64,000 nucleotides of DNA from Ostrinia nubilalis (lineage: Eukaryota; Arthropoda; Insecta; Lepidoptera; Crambidae): the NCBI RefSeq assembly GCF_963855985.1, contig NC_087109.1:6964001-7028000 (forward strand), in the 5' to 3' direction. A program made the translations under genes and the position numbers. The notes beneath the pieces were generated by a model that made no database searches, was not told where the DNA came from, and saw nothing but the letters and a program-made list of their open reading frames with translations. Position 1 is the first letter of the stretch. Each line of letters starts with the position of its first letter. Below are positions 11,689 to 23,287 of this stretch, one piece after another.

Positions 11689-12019
11689 CGCTGTTAGCGT
11701 TCGAAGACAATAACTGTAGAGAAATAATTGTAAAGGGACATACCAATAGATAATAATCGAATTTTAAATCGACTTTCATTAATTTGATTACGTTGCTACA
11801 TCAATTAATTTGCTTTTATTTCGATAGATATCGGGCATCAAATTAGTCTAAATGAATGTTTTTTTTTTGTTTTCATGGCGTATCCATACTATATTAGGGG
11901 GTATTCACACTGCTATTTATGTGTACATTTTGTATAAAATGAGACAAAAATTATGTGTGCTTACAATAAATTAGTGTTTTGATCGTTTGCTAAATGAAAG
12001 AATTGGATAAGATTTTAGT

Positions 12020-12025
12020 TTTATT
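12020..12025 (-). terminator. RpS7 poly(A) signal
   Basis: AATAAA on the minus strand, 18 bases beyond the RpS7 stop codon, giving a very short 3' UTR typical of ribosomal protein mRNAs. Confidence 0.7.
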
Positions 12026-12043
12026 GTAAAGTCATAGTCTAAT

Positions 12044-15000
12044 TTACAAGTAGGGTTCGGGGAATTCGAATGTGACTTCGCGCCCCGTCAGCTTCTTGTA
12101 TACCGACTGGAAGGTGTCCACCTGTAACAATAAACAATTTGTATCAGTAAGCTGTGTCACAGACATTTATAAATACACAGGGCCGTCTTTAACCTATTAG
12201 GGGCACTTAAAGATCAAGGCCAAGGGTGGCCCATATCATCTGGAGAAAGGTCTTTTGAGTAGACAGGGGCCCCCAGTGTTACCAACTTAGGGGATTTCCC
12301 CCCAGATTTAGGGGGTAAATAAGTGAGATGGGATTTTTAGGGGTATTTTTAGGGAATTTTTGACTCTAAATACATTTTCTCTAATTTTTTTTCACAACTT
12401 TAGGGATAAATATTTTTGAGAGTTGGTAACACTGGGGGCCCCCTCGGTGTCAAATTTTAGTGTCGGGCCGTCAAATTTTTTTATAGAATTGACAGCGGAG
12501 GGGCGCGGCGCGGGGCGGAGAAGAAACACAGAAGAAGTGGAACTAATTAAATCCGATTGGTTATTCAAAACACTTCTACGCTTTGCTCCGCCTTGATGGA
12601 AACCGGGCCTCATTTGTGTTAAGCTTACGGGACATGACGTGGACGATATAAACCGACCGACCGAATAACAGAGCGCTTCGGTGCCCTTGCCTCAGTCCCA
12701 ACCCTACCGTACTATAGACGTTGCGTGCTAAACTTCAGAGCACATCGCGAGCTCTTTTGACTTGAGCGTTTACCGAAAATTTTCGGATGACGGGCGAGAC
12801 GAGGCGAGACGAAGTGAAGTCCGCCGCACAATCTATTTCAATTAAATTCACGAGTAGAGGAACGTAGCGCTGGCATATCAAGTACAATCAAATAACATTG
12901 ATACTAAGTTGTCAATTGCCAAGGACAAAAAATGTAAACAAAGGACACAAATATGGTGGAAGCTTTCATTAGAAAAGAGGACAAAATGGTGGAAGTTTTC
13001 ATTGGAGAAGCATAGTACAGCAGAATAGTTATTATCGCAGTTTTAGTGAGCTTATCTATGATTATTTTTATTTACTTTTCTTTCCTTAGAATTAAGATTG
13101 GAATAGGGCAGCTTGTTAGCAAGTAGCCTGTTACTAAAAAGAAATAAACTACTTAATATTATGGAAAGTCTAAAATACGCTATCGCGCACCCTGACATTA
13201 CACAGTCAACAGTAAAGGTGGCAATCAACGATATTATGTGGTATTTCACACAATAAAACAAACCCCAAATCTCAAAACCAATGAGGGCTATCGTTTTTAT
13301 ACTTAACAGTTGGCACCCCTGGCGATTGACAGGACCTTACTCTACAGTGGCGCCATCTTGATGAGTGCAAATGCGATAGTCCTCCTACCACTTTAGCACT
13401 CACCAGATGGTGCCACTGTCTTCGCTACTAGCAAGTGACAGGACCTTACTCTACAGTGGCGCAAACTGGTGAGCGCTAAAACGATAGCCCTCATTAATTC
13501 AACACTAATACGTACTTTGTGTTCAATTGTGGTCTGTTGGTTCTTGTCTAGATGCACTTTGATGAGCTGCGAGCCGTCCAGCTTGATCCGGATGCGCTTG
13601 CCCACGATCTCAGCGGGGAACACCAGGTCCTCCAGGATAGCGTCGTACACTGACGTCAGTGTCCTGGAAAAAAAAACAACATACATATTTAGAAAGAAGA
13701 AAGAAGGACAAATTAAATACACTGAGACAAAAAAGTTCTAAATGCTTTCAAGTTTCTGTAAATTATTCAAGTTAGTTTTCAATTTATTTTCACAAAAGAA
13801 CAACATACAGCAGAGAGACAACTTCCCGCCCTGGTGGGATTGCCAGGTGCGATAGGTGGAGTAGGGGCAACAGGCAAGCTTTGAAGAAGGCCTATGTCAA
13901 AACATTTAAAACTAAGAGACATTATGTGAAACAATTGAAATTAAATTAGGTTATGCACTCTCATAAAGCTTATCGACTACTAAGGATGGGTTTCACCATG
14001 CCACTTTAACAAATTAGTCAAACTCTATACAAAAAGCACTAGATATTGTTATAGTTTACAGTTAAAGTTAGGTGGTGCAACTCAGCCTAAGTAAGCTTAT
14101 TTATTATAGATTTCATTTCAAACAAGCAAGCAGCATCCAAAATGTATGAAAATCATGTGCCAAGGGTTGATGCTTCAAAATAAGGTATGGCCGTGAATTG
14201 GCAAAGAAATGATTGAGGAATTATACAAATGGATGCATATCTTTTCCGCAGCAAAATGTGAGACAATCAATCAGAAGCAGACAATTTGGGACCAGACTTC
14301 TTTTTGGCCAGATCTGGGATATAATCAGTCTATAAAGTTACTGCACTAAAACATGGACTTTTTAATCCACAAGCTCTTGGCCTGTATCTCACAGGCTTTT
14401 TATGTACAAAAATATTACACCAATTCCTACCTAAAGTAATACAGTTTTTTCAGCAAAATGGGATGTCTTCATAAACAAAAACCCAAATAATATGTACCTG
14501 GATCGGGGCCTCTTCTGTTTGTTAGCAACGCGCGTCTTGTGGCTCGGCTTGGGCAGGATCTTGCGGTCACCAATGAACACTACGTGCTTGCCGCTGAACT
14601 TCTTCTCCAGCTCACGGACCAGCCGGATCTGGATCTTTTGGAAGGCCTTCAGTTTGGGCATGGGCACGTAGATGATGATTGACTGGAAAATAAATTATGA
14701 ATCTTTATATCGTTTCAACAAATAGTTATTCAAAAAGAGGAACTTGCCTATGGTACTTTACTACACTAATTATTTTTCTGTTACTTAATCCTTCAAGGCC
14801 CGCGAATCTAGACACAATAGATATAATCAATTGTTATGACATTAATTAATGCCATCTGGGACTCAAGCGGTTAACCCTTACACGCTTATAACTATTCCAA
14901 ACCATAAAATTATGTTTTCTTTAGTTATACCTATTTATTATAGTCTAATTTAACATAAAAATAGTACAGAAAATATAAGTGCTATGTATTTCAGTGTTTT

Positions 15001-17241
15001 TCAGTCGGGGACACATATGTCCCTATATGCGTTAAGGTATACATTGCCTCATATATTGAAAATAAAATACTTCGACGCTTTTGTTGCAAAATAAATACAA
15101 ATCACACTAAAAATACACATCAAATTTAATCAATAAGCTTATTTTTAATATTTATAATAAGAAATTTAAAATAGATAGTATCATATCTTACGTATTTTTA
15201 TATTTGATCACCATCTCGTCATAGACCTCTTTCTTGAAGTTAGACCTACCTAACTAAACTGTTTGTTTGAAGAACAACTTTAAGTGTAGAATCTCCAGCG
15301 TTCAGAGGAGTGCGTGTAACACGGATATTTGACATAATTTTTTTGACTTGTCTATGTTTATTTGTCTTTGACCAATATGTGTTGGTTTGGCGGCGACGAC
15401 GCACGGAACGGAGACGCGTTCCTTCACTATAGGCCTTATGAGAAGGCTCAAAGTCACCCAAAGGGTGATGAGGAAGTCCGCAGGAGACTCAAAGTAACAG
15501 ACATAGCCCGCATAATTACCAAATTTTCGCGGCAATGGGCAGGGCACATAGCTCACAGTGATGGCCGTTTGGGAAGAAAATTTCTCGAGTGGCGCCCACG
15601 GATAGTAAGACGAAGTGTGGCAGGCCTCATGTTCCTGTGCTGCTCATATACATTCATGTATACGAGCAGCACAGGAACGATTGTTGCAGAAATCCTCAGG
15701 GAAACCTCTGTTCAGCAGTAGACACCCTTTCATCAAGGAGGAAACCACCCTCATTGTCACTATTGTCAGTTCAGTGACTTCTAAATTTCGTCTTTCCTGA
15801 GCGGAATTTCTTCAAGTCGATTTGAAGACAAATGATTTACAAAAAAATGTATGAATTATAAATAAAACATCAATATAAACATACAAATTATAACGAGGCA
15901 AACAATATCCTTAGTAAGAACCAAGTTGCCTTTGACGCACATAGGGACACCCGTGTCCCAATACAGATTTTTACATAATATTCATTATGCATACGAAGAA
16001 AATCGAAAATATGTAATAAAGCGATAATTATACTTATTAGTGAATATAAATCGGAAGAAAAATAATGGCCAAAAATCTGCTAAGTAATATTAAAATATTT
16101 TTTAATTTTGACGTCTAACAATTTTTTTTTCCACATTTTGTGGCAGTATTTTTTTATACAAAGAATCGCGTTTTTTATTATTTATAGCGCATAAACATAA
16201 AAGATAATAATAAAATTTAAGAATATTAAACTACAAAGGGTTTAACTTAACTTGTATTACTGTAAATCGTAAAAACTATGCGGGGACAAATGCGTCCCAT
16301 ATGCGTGAAAGGGTTAAAAGGAAAAAAGCTAATATAAATCTCCATTTATTTCTTCAGATTGGGTATGGGCACGTAGAAAATAATTTATGAATCTTCACAT
16401 TATTGCAGTCTCCCCACATCCTCATCAACCTAGTCCCCCTAAGCCCAGTCTCCCCAAATTCCTGTTAGGCCTACTGCGCATTAGGCAGTTGAAAAAATTA
16501 TAGCTTTCAATAAAGCCTAAATTATTTGCCTGGTAATTTGAAAAAGTCTATGATAAGTGTAGCTTTCACTCCAATATCTATGGTGCGTTATTGTTTCACA
16601 TTCAAATCTTTTGTTTTGATCCCTTGATTGTTAAAAAAAATACATTACTGATTCATAAGATACGTCAGAGTGGAGTTATTAGAGCAACCACTATTTGTTT
16701 GGAATGACCATTGTTTGTTTGGAGATAATAATTATTTTAATGATAACAAAGTAATAGGTTAACCAACAAAAGAGTTGGGCTAGTGATCCATTGAAAAATA
16801 ACACCAAATAACTTCAATATTTACAAAAATCTAAATCCTATGCAAGTAGGGAATGCATTTTTGGACATGATAATTAGTAAATATTATTGTACCCCCAATC
16901 AAAGATAAAGAAATAGATAAACAGCTGATATAGAACTATAGAGCGTTGTTAGAACTTCATTGTCAGGAGTTGTTTTTAAGAGGAAAAAATACCATGCATT
17001 TACAAGTTACTTATTTGGAAAGAGAAAGAAATGACGCTAAAGTATATAAATATATTCTAGTGCTATTAAAAGTACTAACCTTCTTGTTGTGTAGTTCAAT
17101 TTCCTTGGCCTTAGTAATGTACAACTCCCTAAGCTGAGCCTTCAGGTCGGAGTTGGTCTCCAACTCCACCAGGGCCTGCGAGATCGAGGTCTCGAAGGAA
17201 TCCGCCTCAGCGGCGCCAGCTTTTATGATCTTCGTACTCAT
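12044..17241 (-). CDS. RpS7: 40S ribosomal protein S7, four coding exons
   Basis: Structural protein of the small ribosomal subunit in the cytoplasm. Coding exons are 17241-17080 (54 codons), 14682-14498, 13663-13516 and 12121-12044. All joins are in frame with GT..AG sites and give 190 residues, the usual insect length. Recognised by highly conserved blocks: [33 protein letters not shown], then [20 protein letters not shown], and the C-terminus FEFPEPYL. The ATG directly follows an acceptor site, implying an upstream untranslated exon (see 17617-17649). Intron 1 (2.4 kb) carries a piggyBac-type element and a decayed copy of the exon 2 start. Intron 3 carries three MITEs, one ending only 20 bp from the exon 3 donor. 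No breaks are seen in the coding sequence. Confidence 0.97.
12274..12434. mobile_element. hAT-type MITE with perfect 8-bp duplication
   Basis: Termini CAGTGTTACCAAC and GTTGGTAACACTG are perfect inverses. They are flanked on both sides by GGGGCCCC (12266-12273 and 12435-12442), an 8-bp duplication as expected for hAT elements. The target is itself a palindrome. It lies in RpS7 intron 3, inside an older GC-rich repeat. Confidence 0.85.
12554..12611. repeat. partial MITE, family B (CCCGGTTTCCA end)
   Basis: ATCCGATTGGTTATTCAAAA, CACTTCTACGC and the end TGGAAACCGGGCC match the complete copy at 62742-62886. Only one end of the element is recognisable here. Confidence 0.65.
13280..13495. mobile_element. 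MITE next to RpS7 exon 3 donor
   Basis: Ends AATGAGGGCTATCGTTTT and the exact inverse AAAACGATAGCCCTCATT bound the unit. Inside, GACAGGACCTTACTCTACAG is repeated directly at 13329 and 13437. The element stops 20 bp before the exon 3 splice donor. Confidence 0.85.
13981..14090. mobile_element. MITE family C (GGTTGCACCA), copy 1
   Basis: Starts TAAGGATGGGTTTCACCA and ends GGTGGTGCAACTCAGCCTAA, with an inner GTCAAACTCTATACAAAAAG. Other copies are at 31811-31932, 52443-52562 and 56068-56166. It lies in RpS7 intron 2. Confidence 0.75.
14875..16313. mobile_element. piggyBac-type non-autonomous element in RpS7 intron 1
   Basis: Termini CCCTTACACGC and the inverse of GCGTGAAAGGG are flanked on both sides by TTAA (14871-14874, 16314-16317), the diagnostic target duplication of piggyBac elements. 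Subterminal motifs GGGACACATATGTCCC-like recur near 15005, 15945 and 16283. A retrotransposon fragment (15380-15735) lies inside; no piggyBac transposase reading frame is left. Confidence 0.8.
15380..15735 (+). pseudogene. non-LTR retrotransposon reverse transcriptase 3' fragment
   Basis: Reading frame pieces [32 protein letters not shown] and [11 protein letters not shown] match the C-terminal part of the endonuclease/reverse-transcriptase family seen at 41895-42290. It is truncated on the 5' side and drifted. It is nested in the piggyBac-type element. Confidence 0.75.
16352..16397 (-). pseudogene. decayed partial copy of RpS7 exon 2 start and splice flank
   Basis: CTTCAGATTGGGTATGGGCA, then CGTAGAAAATAATTTATGAATCTT, matches 14648-14705, the first part of RpS7 exon 2 with its acceptor flank, minus about 13 bp around the acceptor. 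The copy lies on the same strand, upstream of the real exon, on the far side of the piggyBac-type element. Confidence 0.75.
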
Positions 17242-17616
17242 CTGGAATGGAACACACAAAAATCACACTCCACGATCAAACTTTTAGAGGTTATGTCCCT
17301 TTTCACTTTTTTAATAAACTCCACAAAAACTACACTTGGACGGACGTGTCCTTTCACACTATTTAGTTGGGCAATGGAAATTTGAGAGAACTCATGGTAT
17401 TTTTCAACAAACGATCACTTTCGGTAACCAAAACAACGTTGGAGGAGATCCAACCAAGTTTGTCACCAGAAAATATCCTGGAAATCATTACCGTTATTCA
17501 CAAATTATGAACATAAATGTATTTGGAGACAAATAGGAAGCACAGAAACTGCAATATTTATTTGATAAAACCACGTAAAATGTAAAAATTATTGAAAAAT
17601 CTTCAGTGACGGCTAC

Positions 17617-17649
17617 CTTGAATACTTAGAACGGGAGAGAAAGAGACAG
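17617..17649 (-). promoter_or_regulatory. likely RpS7 5' UTR exon with pyrimidine tract
   Basis: On the minus strand a tract TGTCTCTTTCTCTCCCG is followed by TTCTAAGTATTCAAG and a GT donor (GTAGCC). A 5' terminal pyrimidine tract is the translational control element of ribosomal protein mRNAs. An acceptor immediately before the RpS7 ATG would join to it. The transcription start itself is not determinable. Confidence 0.5.
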
Positions 17650-18494
17650 ATTATCAGTGTGCACAGCGTTGAAAAAAAATACCACCCTGCTGAGGGGTAA
17701 TTAGTTTGACACTTGTAACTTGTAAGCGCTTAAAAATTATGAATATGTGTCGTCGACTCGTCTTTAAGTGTTCTTCGGATTTTTAAATACATAATACAAT
17801 TTGGTATTGAAAAAAAAAAAATGTTAAATAAATAGCAAAATCATCTATAGCCCGACCAGGAACATAAAAACCCTCGCCATGTTGCGGAAAACTAATGGTA
17901 CTAATTTCTTTTAATGGCAACAGTAACTGAAAACTTCATTGACATGTCACCTTGCATGTCAGTCTATTGCTGTCAAAGTGTAAACAAACTTTATTTAAAT
18001 GTGCGCAATTGATTTTGTGAATTAAATTGCTAAAATCTTTTTATAGTCGTGAAAGAAAAGTAGTTCACAATGTGTTAAAGTATTTGTCGAAGAGAAATAG
18101 GGTAAACCACCCAATTATTGGCACTTTAAGCAGCTACTTCACAAAACCGGTAAAATTTGCATGTAAAAATATGTTTTATCAAAGAAAAAAACATTTATAT
18201 TGGTCTTTTAATCTTTGCAGAATAATATAAAGTACTTATCATTAATAAATTAAATCATTTATTCAATATAGTGTACCTTTTAAAAAAATACCTCAAAATA
18301 CCAGTTACTGGCATAGCCAAACCTTTTATTGGCAGTGATAATTACCTATTATTGGCACTGTTCTCGCAAGACTGAAAAATAGCTGCTAGGTCTTATGTAG
18401 AGGTTTTAAAGAGATTCTTGATAGAAATAAACAAAATAAAATCCTTTGTTATAAGAAAAGTAACATTTATTTGTATAGGAACATACCATATCAG

Positions 18495-18722
18495 TTCAAA
18501 CGCTTATATTTAAATATGGTTTTAAACTTTCCATAAACACTTTTATCAAATCTTCTTTTCTCTTCGGAAATACTTTTTTGCTACTGATTTTTATTTTATC
18601 CAGTCAACAAAAAGCTGTTCGTCCTCGTCAGTTAAAATTGTGAACGGACCGGGCTTAGAGCGATGATCAGGATGTTTCAATCTGAATTGTATAGTAGACC
18701 GTGGTACCACTTCCAAAGCCTT
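18495..18722 (-). pseudogene. pogo/CENP-B-type transposase N-terminal remnant
   Basis: The frame beginning at 18722 reads ALEVVPRSTIQFRLKHPD, then GPFTILTDEDEQLFVDWIK, the order seen in psq-type helix-turn-helix regions of pogo/jerky transposases (PRSTL.. then PTVLT.EEE..LVDWI). A stop follows, and after a frameshift comes KKVFPKRKEDLIKVF, which fits the GFPRxKEDLL region. The catalytic DDE part is absent. Confidence 0.65.
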
Positions 18723-19579
18723 TCAATGGCTTATTCCACTAATCCCCGTTGACAATCCCCGTCAACGGGTATTATTGAACTTTTTGTTCATTAATCCCCG
18801 TTAACGCCAATGGAGTTTACAATGGGGATTAATGAACTAAAAAGTTAATTACCCCCAGTACGTTAAAATAAAATACTCATGTATAAGGTATGTAGGTACC
18901 TTAAATTCTATTTATTACTGAATAAGAACTCATTTATTATTTTTATTATCAAATTAAATTTAATTTAAGACTGATTACAATTGTGAAAGTGGCTGAAAAG
19001 ATAATATTTTTTATTGGCACCAATGTTTGACACCCGTGCCAATAAATGGATTTTATATAATTGGCAGTGGGCCAACATTTGGATTGGTGTATTCAAAACG
19101 TAAAAAAATATTTTAAATGCAATTTAAACTCAATTTTGAGACAAACAAGGTATAATTTTTAATAAACTCAAATTATTTTAAATACCCTTTTATTGGCATG
19201 TGTGCCAATAAAATGGATAAACAGATTTTACGCATACCAAATGTTGGCACACCACAAATAATTAAAAGTTGGCGGTAAAATTATAAAATAACTAGATGAA
19301 AACCCGGCTTCGCTCGGGTGCAATTTGACTCATAATACACAATTCTAGGTGCAAAATGTAGATACTTAGATGTTTCTGTAGTCATCGGTTCTCAAAGAAT
19401 ATTAAATATAGATTCATATACTAGCTTCGTTAGTTGTGTTTAATAAATATGGTAAATAAAAACTGCAAATGTTTTTACACAAATTATTTTTATTTTAAAT
19501 CAACATTCAAAATAAACTAAGACAAATTAACAAAACAAAAAAATTCAATCGTTAATATAGGTTATGTAAATAACTCTTA

Positions 19580-20624
19580 TTAATAGTCAGAAACGGGATC
19601 AGATAAGAAAAAACTATTTTCATCAATATCTGGCTCCGGAAGTCCGAAATCTGTTAGTCTCTTTCCGTGGAGTTTTAATGTTTCATCAATTTCTTGTAAA
19701 GCCAACTGTTTGGATAATATTTCAGGGTAAATTTTTCCCAAAGAGCATTAGGATCAGTTACTTCACAAAACACGCAAATTAACGCAAATAGCTGTCGTAA
19801 TTGCCGAGGAAGTTTGAAACCAATTGCTTCATCCAAACATCTTTCCCATTCTTGATCGTCAAAAAGTAGCCCCCTTGCTTGAGCAGCTTCTCTAAATGAT
19901 GTGTAAATAATATTTTCATATTAATAAGTTCTAACATCTCTGAAGCAAGTCGGCCCTTTGACGTGAAGAAGTAATAGCCGGAGATAATATCGTTCCCGAT
20001 CAGAAAAGGAATAATTATACATTCTTGCAATTACTTTATCAGCCGCTGACTGAGATATTCGTGGTTGCCACTGTCCATGGATAAATCTGAAATGTGTCGG
20101 AATTTCAGTGTAAAGATATTGTCGAACACTTTCATCTGTTCTGTTTGGTTAAAAAAATGCTAATAATATTTCTGGAATTGGCTTTAAGACTGTCTGGGTC
20201 TATGTATACCTTCCCATTATGACAACAATTTTTAAAATGATTTTTAATTTTTTCACCTAAAAAATGAAGTGCTTGACATTGAACACATTCATAAATCATA
20301 GAACCAACTGAATGTACTGATACTTGAATGGTGTTATTTGAAAGTGCTAAATATAAATTGTTAGTCCTGGGGGGCTGATATTCTGTACTAAACCTGCTTG
20401 AATATTTACGTTTTTTCGGGGGTCTGCCCGCCATTTGATATTTTTTCTTTCTCTTCTTCTTCTAAAGAAATAAAATCACTGCTGATTGACAGCAGCTGTT
20501 TTTCCTTGTTGTCCGAAGAAGCATCATCACTGCTGACTGACAGTAGCTGTTTTTTCTTGTTGTCCGAAGAAGCATCATCAATCATCAATGAATCCTCGAT
20601 TAGCGTCAACTCTTCGTTATCAAC
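19580..20624 (-). pseudogene. Helitron transposase remnants (zinc N-terminus and pre-helicase part)
   Basis: A frame starting at 20434 gives MAGRPPKKRK, CVQCQALHF and FKNCCHNGKV, the N-terminal zinc motif of Helitron proteins. After a frameshift, 20131-19940 gives ERYYLRLLLLHVKGPTCF, then TSFREAAQARGLL, DDQEWERCLDEA, LRQLFALICVFCE and NALWEKF, and finally KRLTDFGLPEPD, the section that normally precedes the Pif1 helicase. The Rep (HUH) nuclease and helicase motifs are missing, so this is dead. At 20624-20406 an acceptor-preceded, Ser/Asp-rich segment with a 60-bp tandem duplication (20478-20590) overlaps the N-terminus in another frame. Confidence 0.75.
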
Positions 20625-20751
20625 CTTAAAAGAGAAATATATTTATGAATAGCTAATTTAAAGCTTTAATTTAAAGATTTAATTTAAATTTTTAATGCTA
20701 TATTGTGTTAATCTTATTAAACAAATTTAATAAGATGTGATGAAAAAATAC

Positions 20752-20822
20752 ACCACATGCAGGAATTGAACCTACATCCTCGACTTCTCCGTTGTCGCGC
20801 TCCATCTGAGCTAACTGAGTTT
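20752..20822 (-). repeat. tRNA-like sequence, probably SINE-derived
   Basis: The minus strand has an A-box-like TAGCTCAGATGGAGCG and a B box GGTTCAATTCC with a good 5-bp T stem (GTAGG/CCTGC). The acceptor stem pairs poorly and the anticodon loop lacks U33, so a functional tRNA is unlikely. Confidence 0.5.
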
Positions 20823-21005
20823 AATAAGAGAAATATATTTTATTTTTAGACAAATATTCAAATAATAATAAGTATTGTGAATGTATGTAGGTGTAGGTAT
20901 ATCCTCCCACCTCTATATTTATTTATACCTCTGTGAAAGATAAATAAAGTTTATTTATGATTATTATTATTTTACTTTACTCAGTGACCTACACTATTAA
21001 CTTAC

Positions 21006-21146
21006 CTGAAAGTCATCAAATAAATCTTGTGAAGCAGCAGAAGCAGCTTTTTGCTTTTTAGGAAAAAGGTTTGATAGTGCCCGAGCCTTGTTTATTCTTA
21101 ACTGCCTAATTGTTTCTAAGCCACAACACGCAATAATTGAAATTAT
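21006..21146 (-). other. exon-like open segment upstream of Helitron remnant
   Basis: On the minus strand an acceptor (TTTTTGCAG) and a donor (GTAAGT) bracket 47 open codons, with SNLFPKKQKAASAAS near the end. The join to the next acceptor-preceded segment at 20624 keeps frame. I do not recognise the product; it may be a leader exon of the Helitron gene or a captured host exon. Confidence 0.35.
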
Positions 21147-22223
21147 CTGCAAAAATATATTACACAATTATTTATAATAAGAACCAGCCGAGCTCAAGTG
21201 GAACTTGCGCATGAAGGAGTCTATTCGGTTATCAGAAAAAACGGTGCAAAAATTGTGTCTGTTTCTGTATTTATGTTGATAACAACTCAACACAGGCTAT
21301 GCATGTGGTCATTTATAATTATTTTTCGGGTTAAATAAAAAAAAAATATTAAGCCGCTTACCGAGTATAATGTTGTCGCAGTCCACACATCGACTGCACA
21401 TTTGCATTTGTTTGCAGTTTCTTACAAATAATTTACCATTACAAAAATTGCATGTCACTGGAATTTATCACTGTGCGAAACTAAATGACATTGACATTTA
21501 AACTTCAACTTATAAGGTTATGGCTAATATTCTTTTTTTGTGGTTGAATCGGCCAATACCAGGTTTAAAGAAAAAACACATAACAAAGAGTATATTATCA
21601 TAAAAATCGCGAAACGCACTGATTTCCATTTATTTATGGATCGATGACAACCCAGCTTTTGGCGTTGATCGCATAGTGAGTGGATGGTGAACTACTAAAG
21701 ATGGCGACAGCGGTTTGTTTGTCAATGCCATCGGAATTTAACGAAATTCTCCATTATCCGAATTTTGCGGATATATGTTGTCGACTCAAAATCGTTTTTT
21801 TTTAATGCTTTGTTATTCATATAAGGTTTCGATCCAGTCTACCGTACCCCTTGACGAAATTATTAATATAGATGTTTTAAAAAGGCAGTTAATATATTAA
21901 ATAATAAGACAAAATGATTATGTATAGGGACAACAAAATAGATTTGCATTTTTTTAAAAGATTATGATAGCTCTTACCTTAGTAAAAAACGAATATTTCG
22001 ATTGTTTTTATCGCACAGGGCCCGGTTTGTCAAACAAATGGTTGATGCGCCGCGATGTTTGAAAAAATATAAAACGTGTTTAGCCAGTTGATTAATAAAT
22101 GATATTACTGTACAATTTCTACTAAAAAATATAAAGTTCGGATACAAAAAACCTTAATTTTCTTAAAAAACTGGAGCATGCCAATAAATTGGTAGAGTGC
22201 CAATGATTGGGTGGTTTACCCTA

Positions 22224-23096
22224 CTAAGGGTTCGGACAATATTTTCATTGAATAATGTTTCCGACTAAGGTTGTCAAATTGACTGACATGTTTATCGTAT
22301 AGTACAGTCCACTATGAAAATTAGCTGTGGTTTGTTTCAACTACCTATTTTAAAGTTTTTTGTCACCTTCTAAGTGTTGAATTTTATGGAATTGGGAAAG
22401 AAGTACCGAGTTTGAAGCGTTCATGAGCAGACATTGCAGTTGAATATTCAAGTTCTGAATTTGATTATTGATGAATAATAAAATAAATCCTACTAGCTCG
22501 ATTGATGGTTTCATTTAATTTATTTAAACCAGGTTACCTATAATAATATTTTTTCGTTAATTTATGAAAATATCAAATTAGCCCGTAATCCTGAATCCTG
22601 ATACATAAAGTTAGCCTATTAATTTAAAACAGGTACGACTGTACTCAGTGTTGCACTATCAAATGCAATTGACGCGCCTCTATGCCAGGGTTTTTATGTT
22701 CCTGGTCAGGCTATAACATAATTACAAGCATACTAATATGATTAACCAAAACTTAAGGCAATATCATTTTCCTAATTTTAGAGAAGATAGATAGATATTA
22801 TCATAGAGACTTTAATTAAATGAAAGGTGGCCCAAGAAAATCAATGACTGGAATTAATCATTCATTATGAGTGTAAAGACATCGAGTTAATAAAATTACC
22901 GTTTACAGGGAGGATTTTTTGATATGGCAATTTATAGTCGTTCGGAAATCAAGAAAAAATACAATCTTAACATAGAAATGAAAGTATTTCGTGGTCATGT
23001 AAAATTGCATAAAAAATTGAGAAAACATTTAATTTTAGTGTTTCTTTGCGATTTTTTCTTTGAATAGACCGGAATCAACCAACTACAACTTGGTAT
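22224..23096. other. element end and AT-rich spacer
   Basis: Up to 22715 this is the right arm of the outer element; 22716-23096 holds nothing recognisable. Confidence 0.5.
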
Positions 23097-23287
23097 TGCC
23101 CACAGATATTTTTTTTTTTTTTTAATATAGTTTTTCACGGCTCTGGGTGCATGCCCTTTTAAGCCAGTCTTTGAAGTCCGTTGAACTTTTGTTTGAATTT
23201 GACACATGACAACTGTGTTTGACACTTCACTTCACTGATTCACTGTGATTCACTGATATTTTCTTAGTTCTTACTCTTCTCAATTTC

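Larger units (their letters stand above)
18098..22223. mobile_element. pogo-like element nested in the outer element
   Basis: Termini TA-GGGTAAACCACCCAAT and the inverse ATTGGGTGGTTTACCC-TA fit a Tc1/mariner-type insertion at TA. Subterminal regions repeat TTATTGGCA or its inverse many times (near 18115, 18328, 18353, 19014, 19190, 22184). A transposase helix-turn-helix remnant (18495-18722) supports the pogo assignment. The centre has been invaded by Helitron-derived sequence. Confidence 0.7.
17846..22715. mobile_element. outer DNA element, ~30-bp inverted termini
   Basis: The left end TATAGCCCGACCAGGAACAT and the right end (inverse of ATGTTCCTGGTCAGGCTATA) continue into ATAAAAACCCT on both sides. 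The interior up to 18097 and from 22224 is its own sequence; the rest is a second element inserted into it. No transposase of its own is visible. Confidence 0.75.

Noticed and set aside
20752..20822. tRNA gene on the minus strand
   Set aside because: A and B boxes and T stem are good, but the acceptor stem pairs badly and the anticodon loop lacks U33; listed as tRNA-like repeat.
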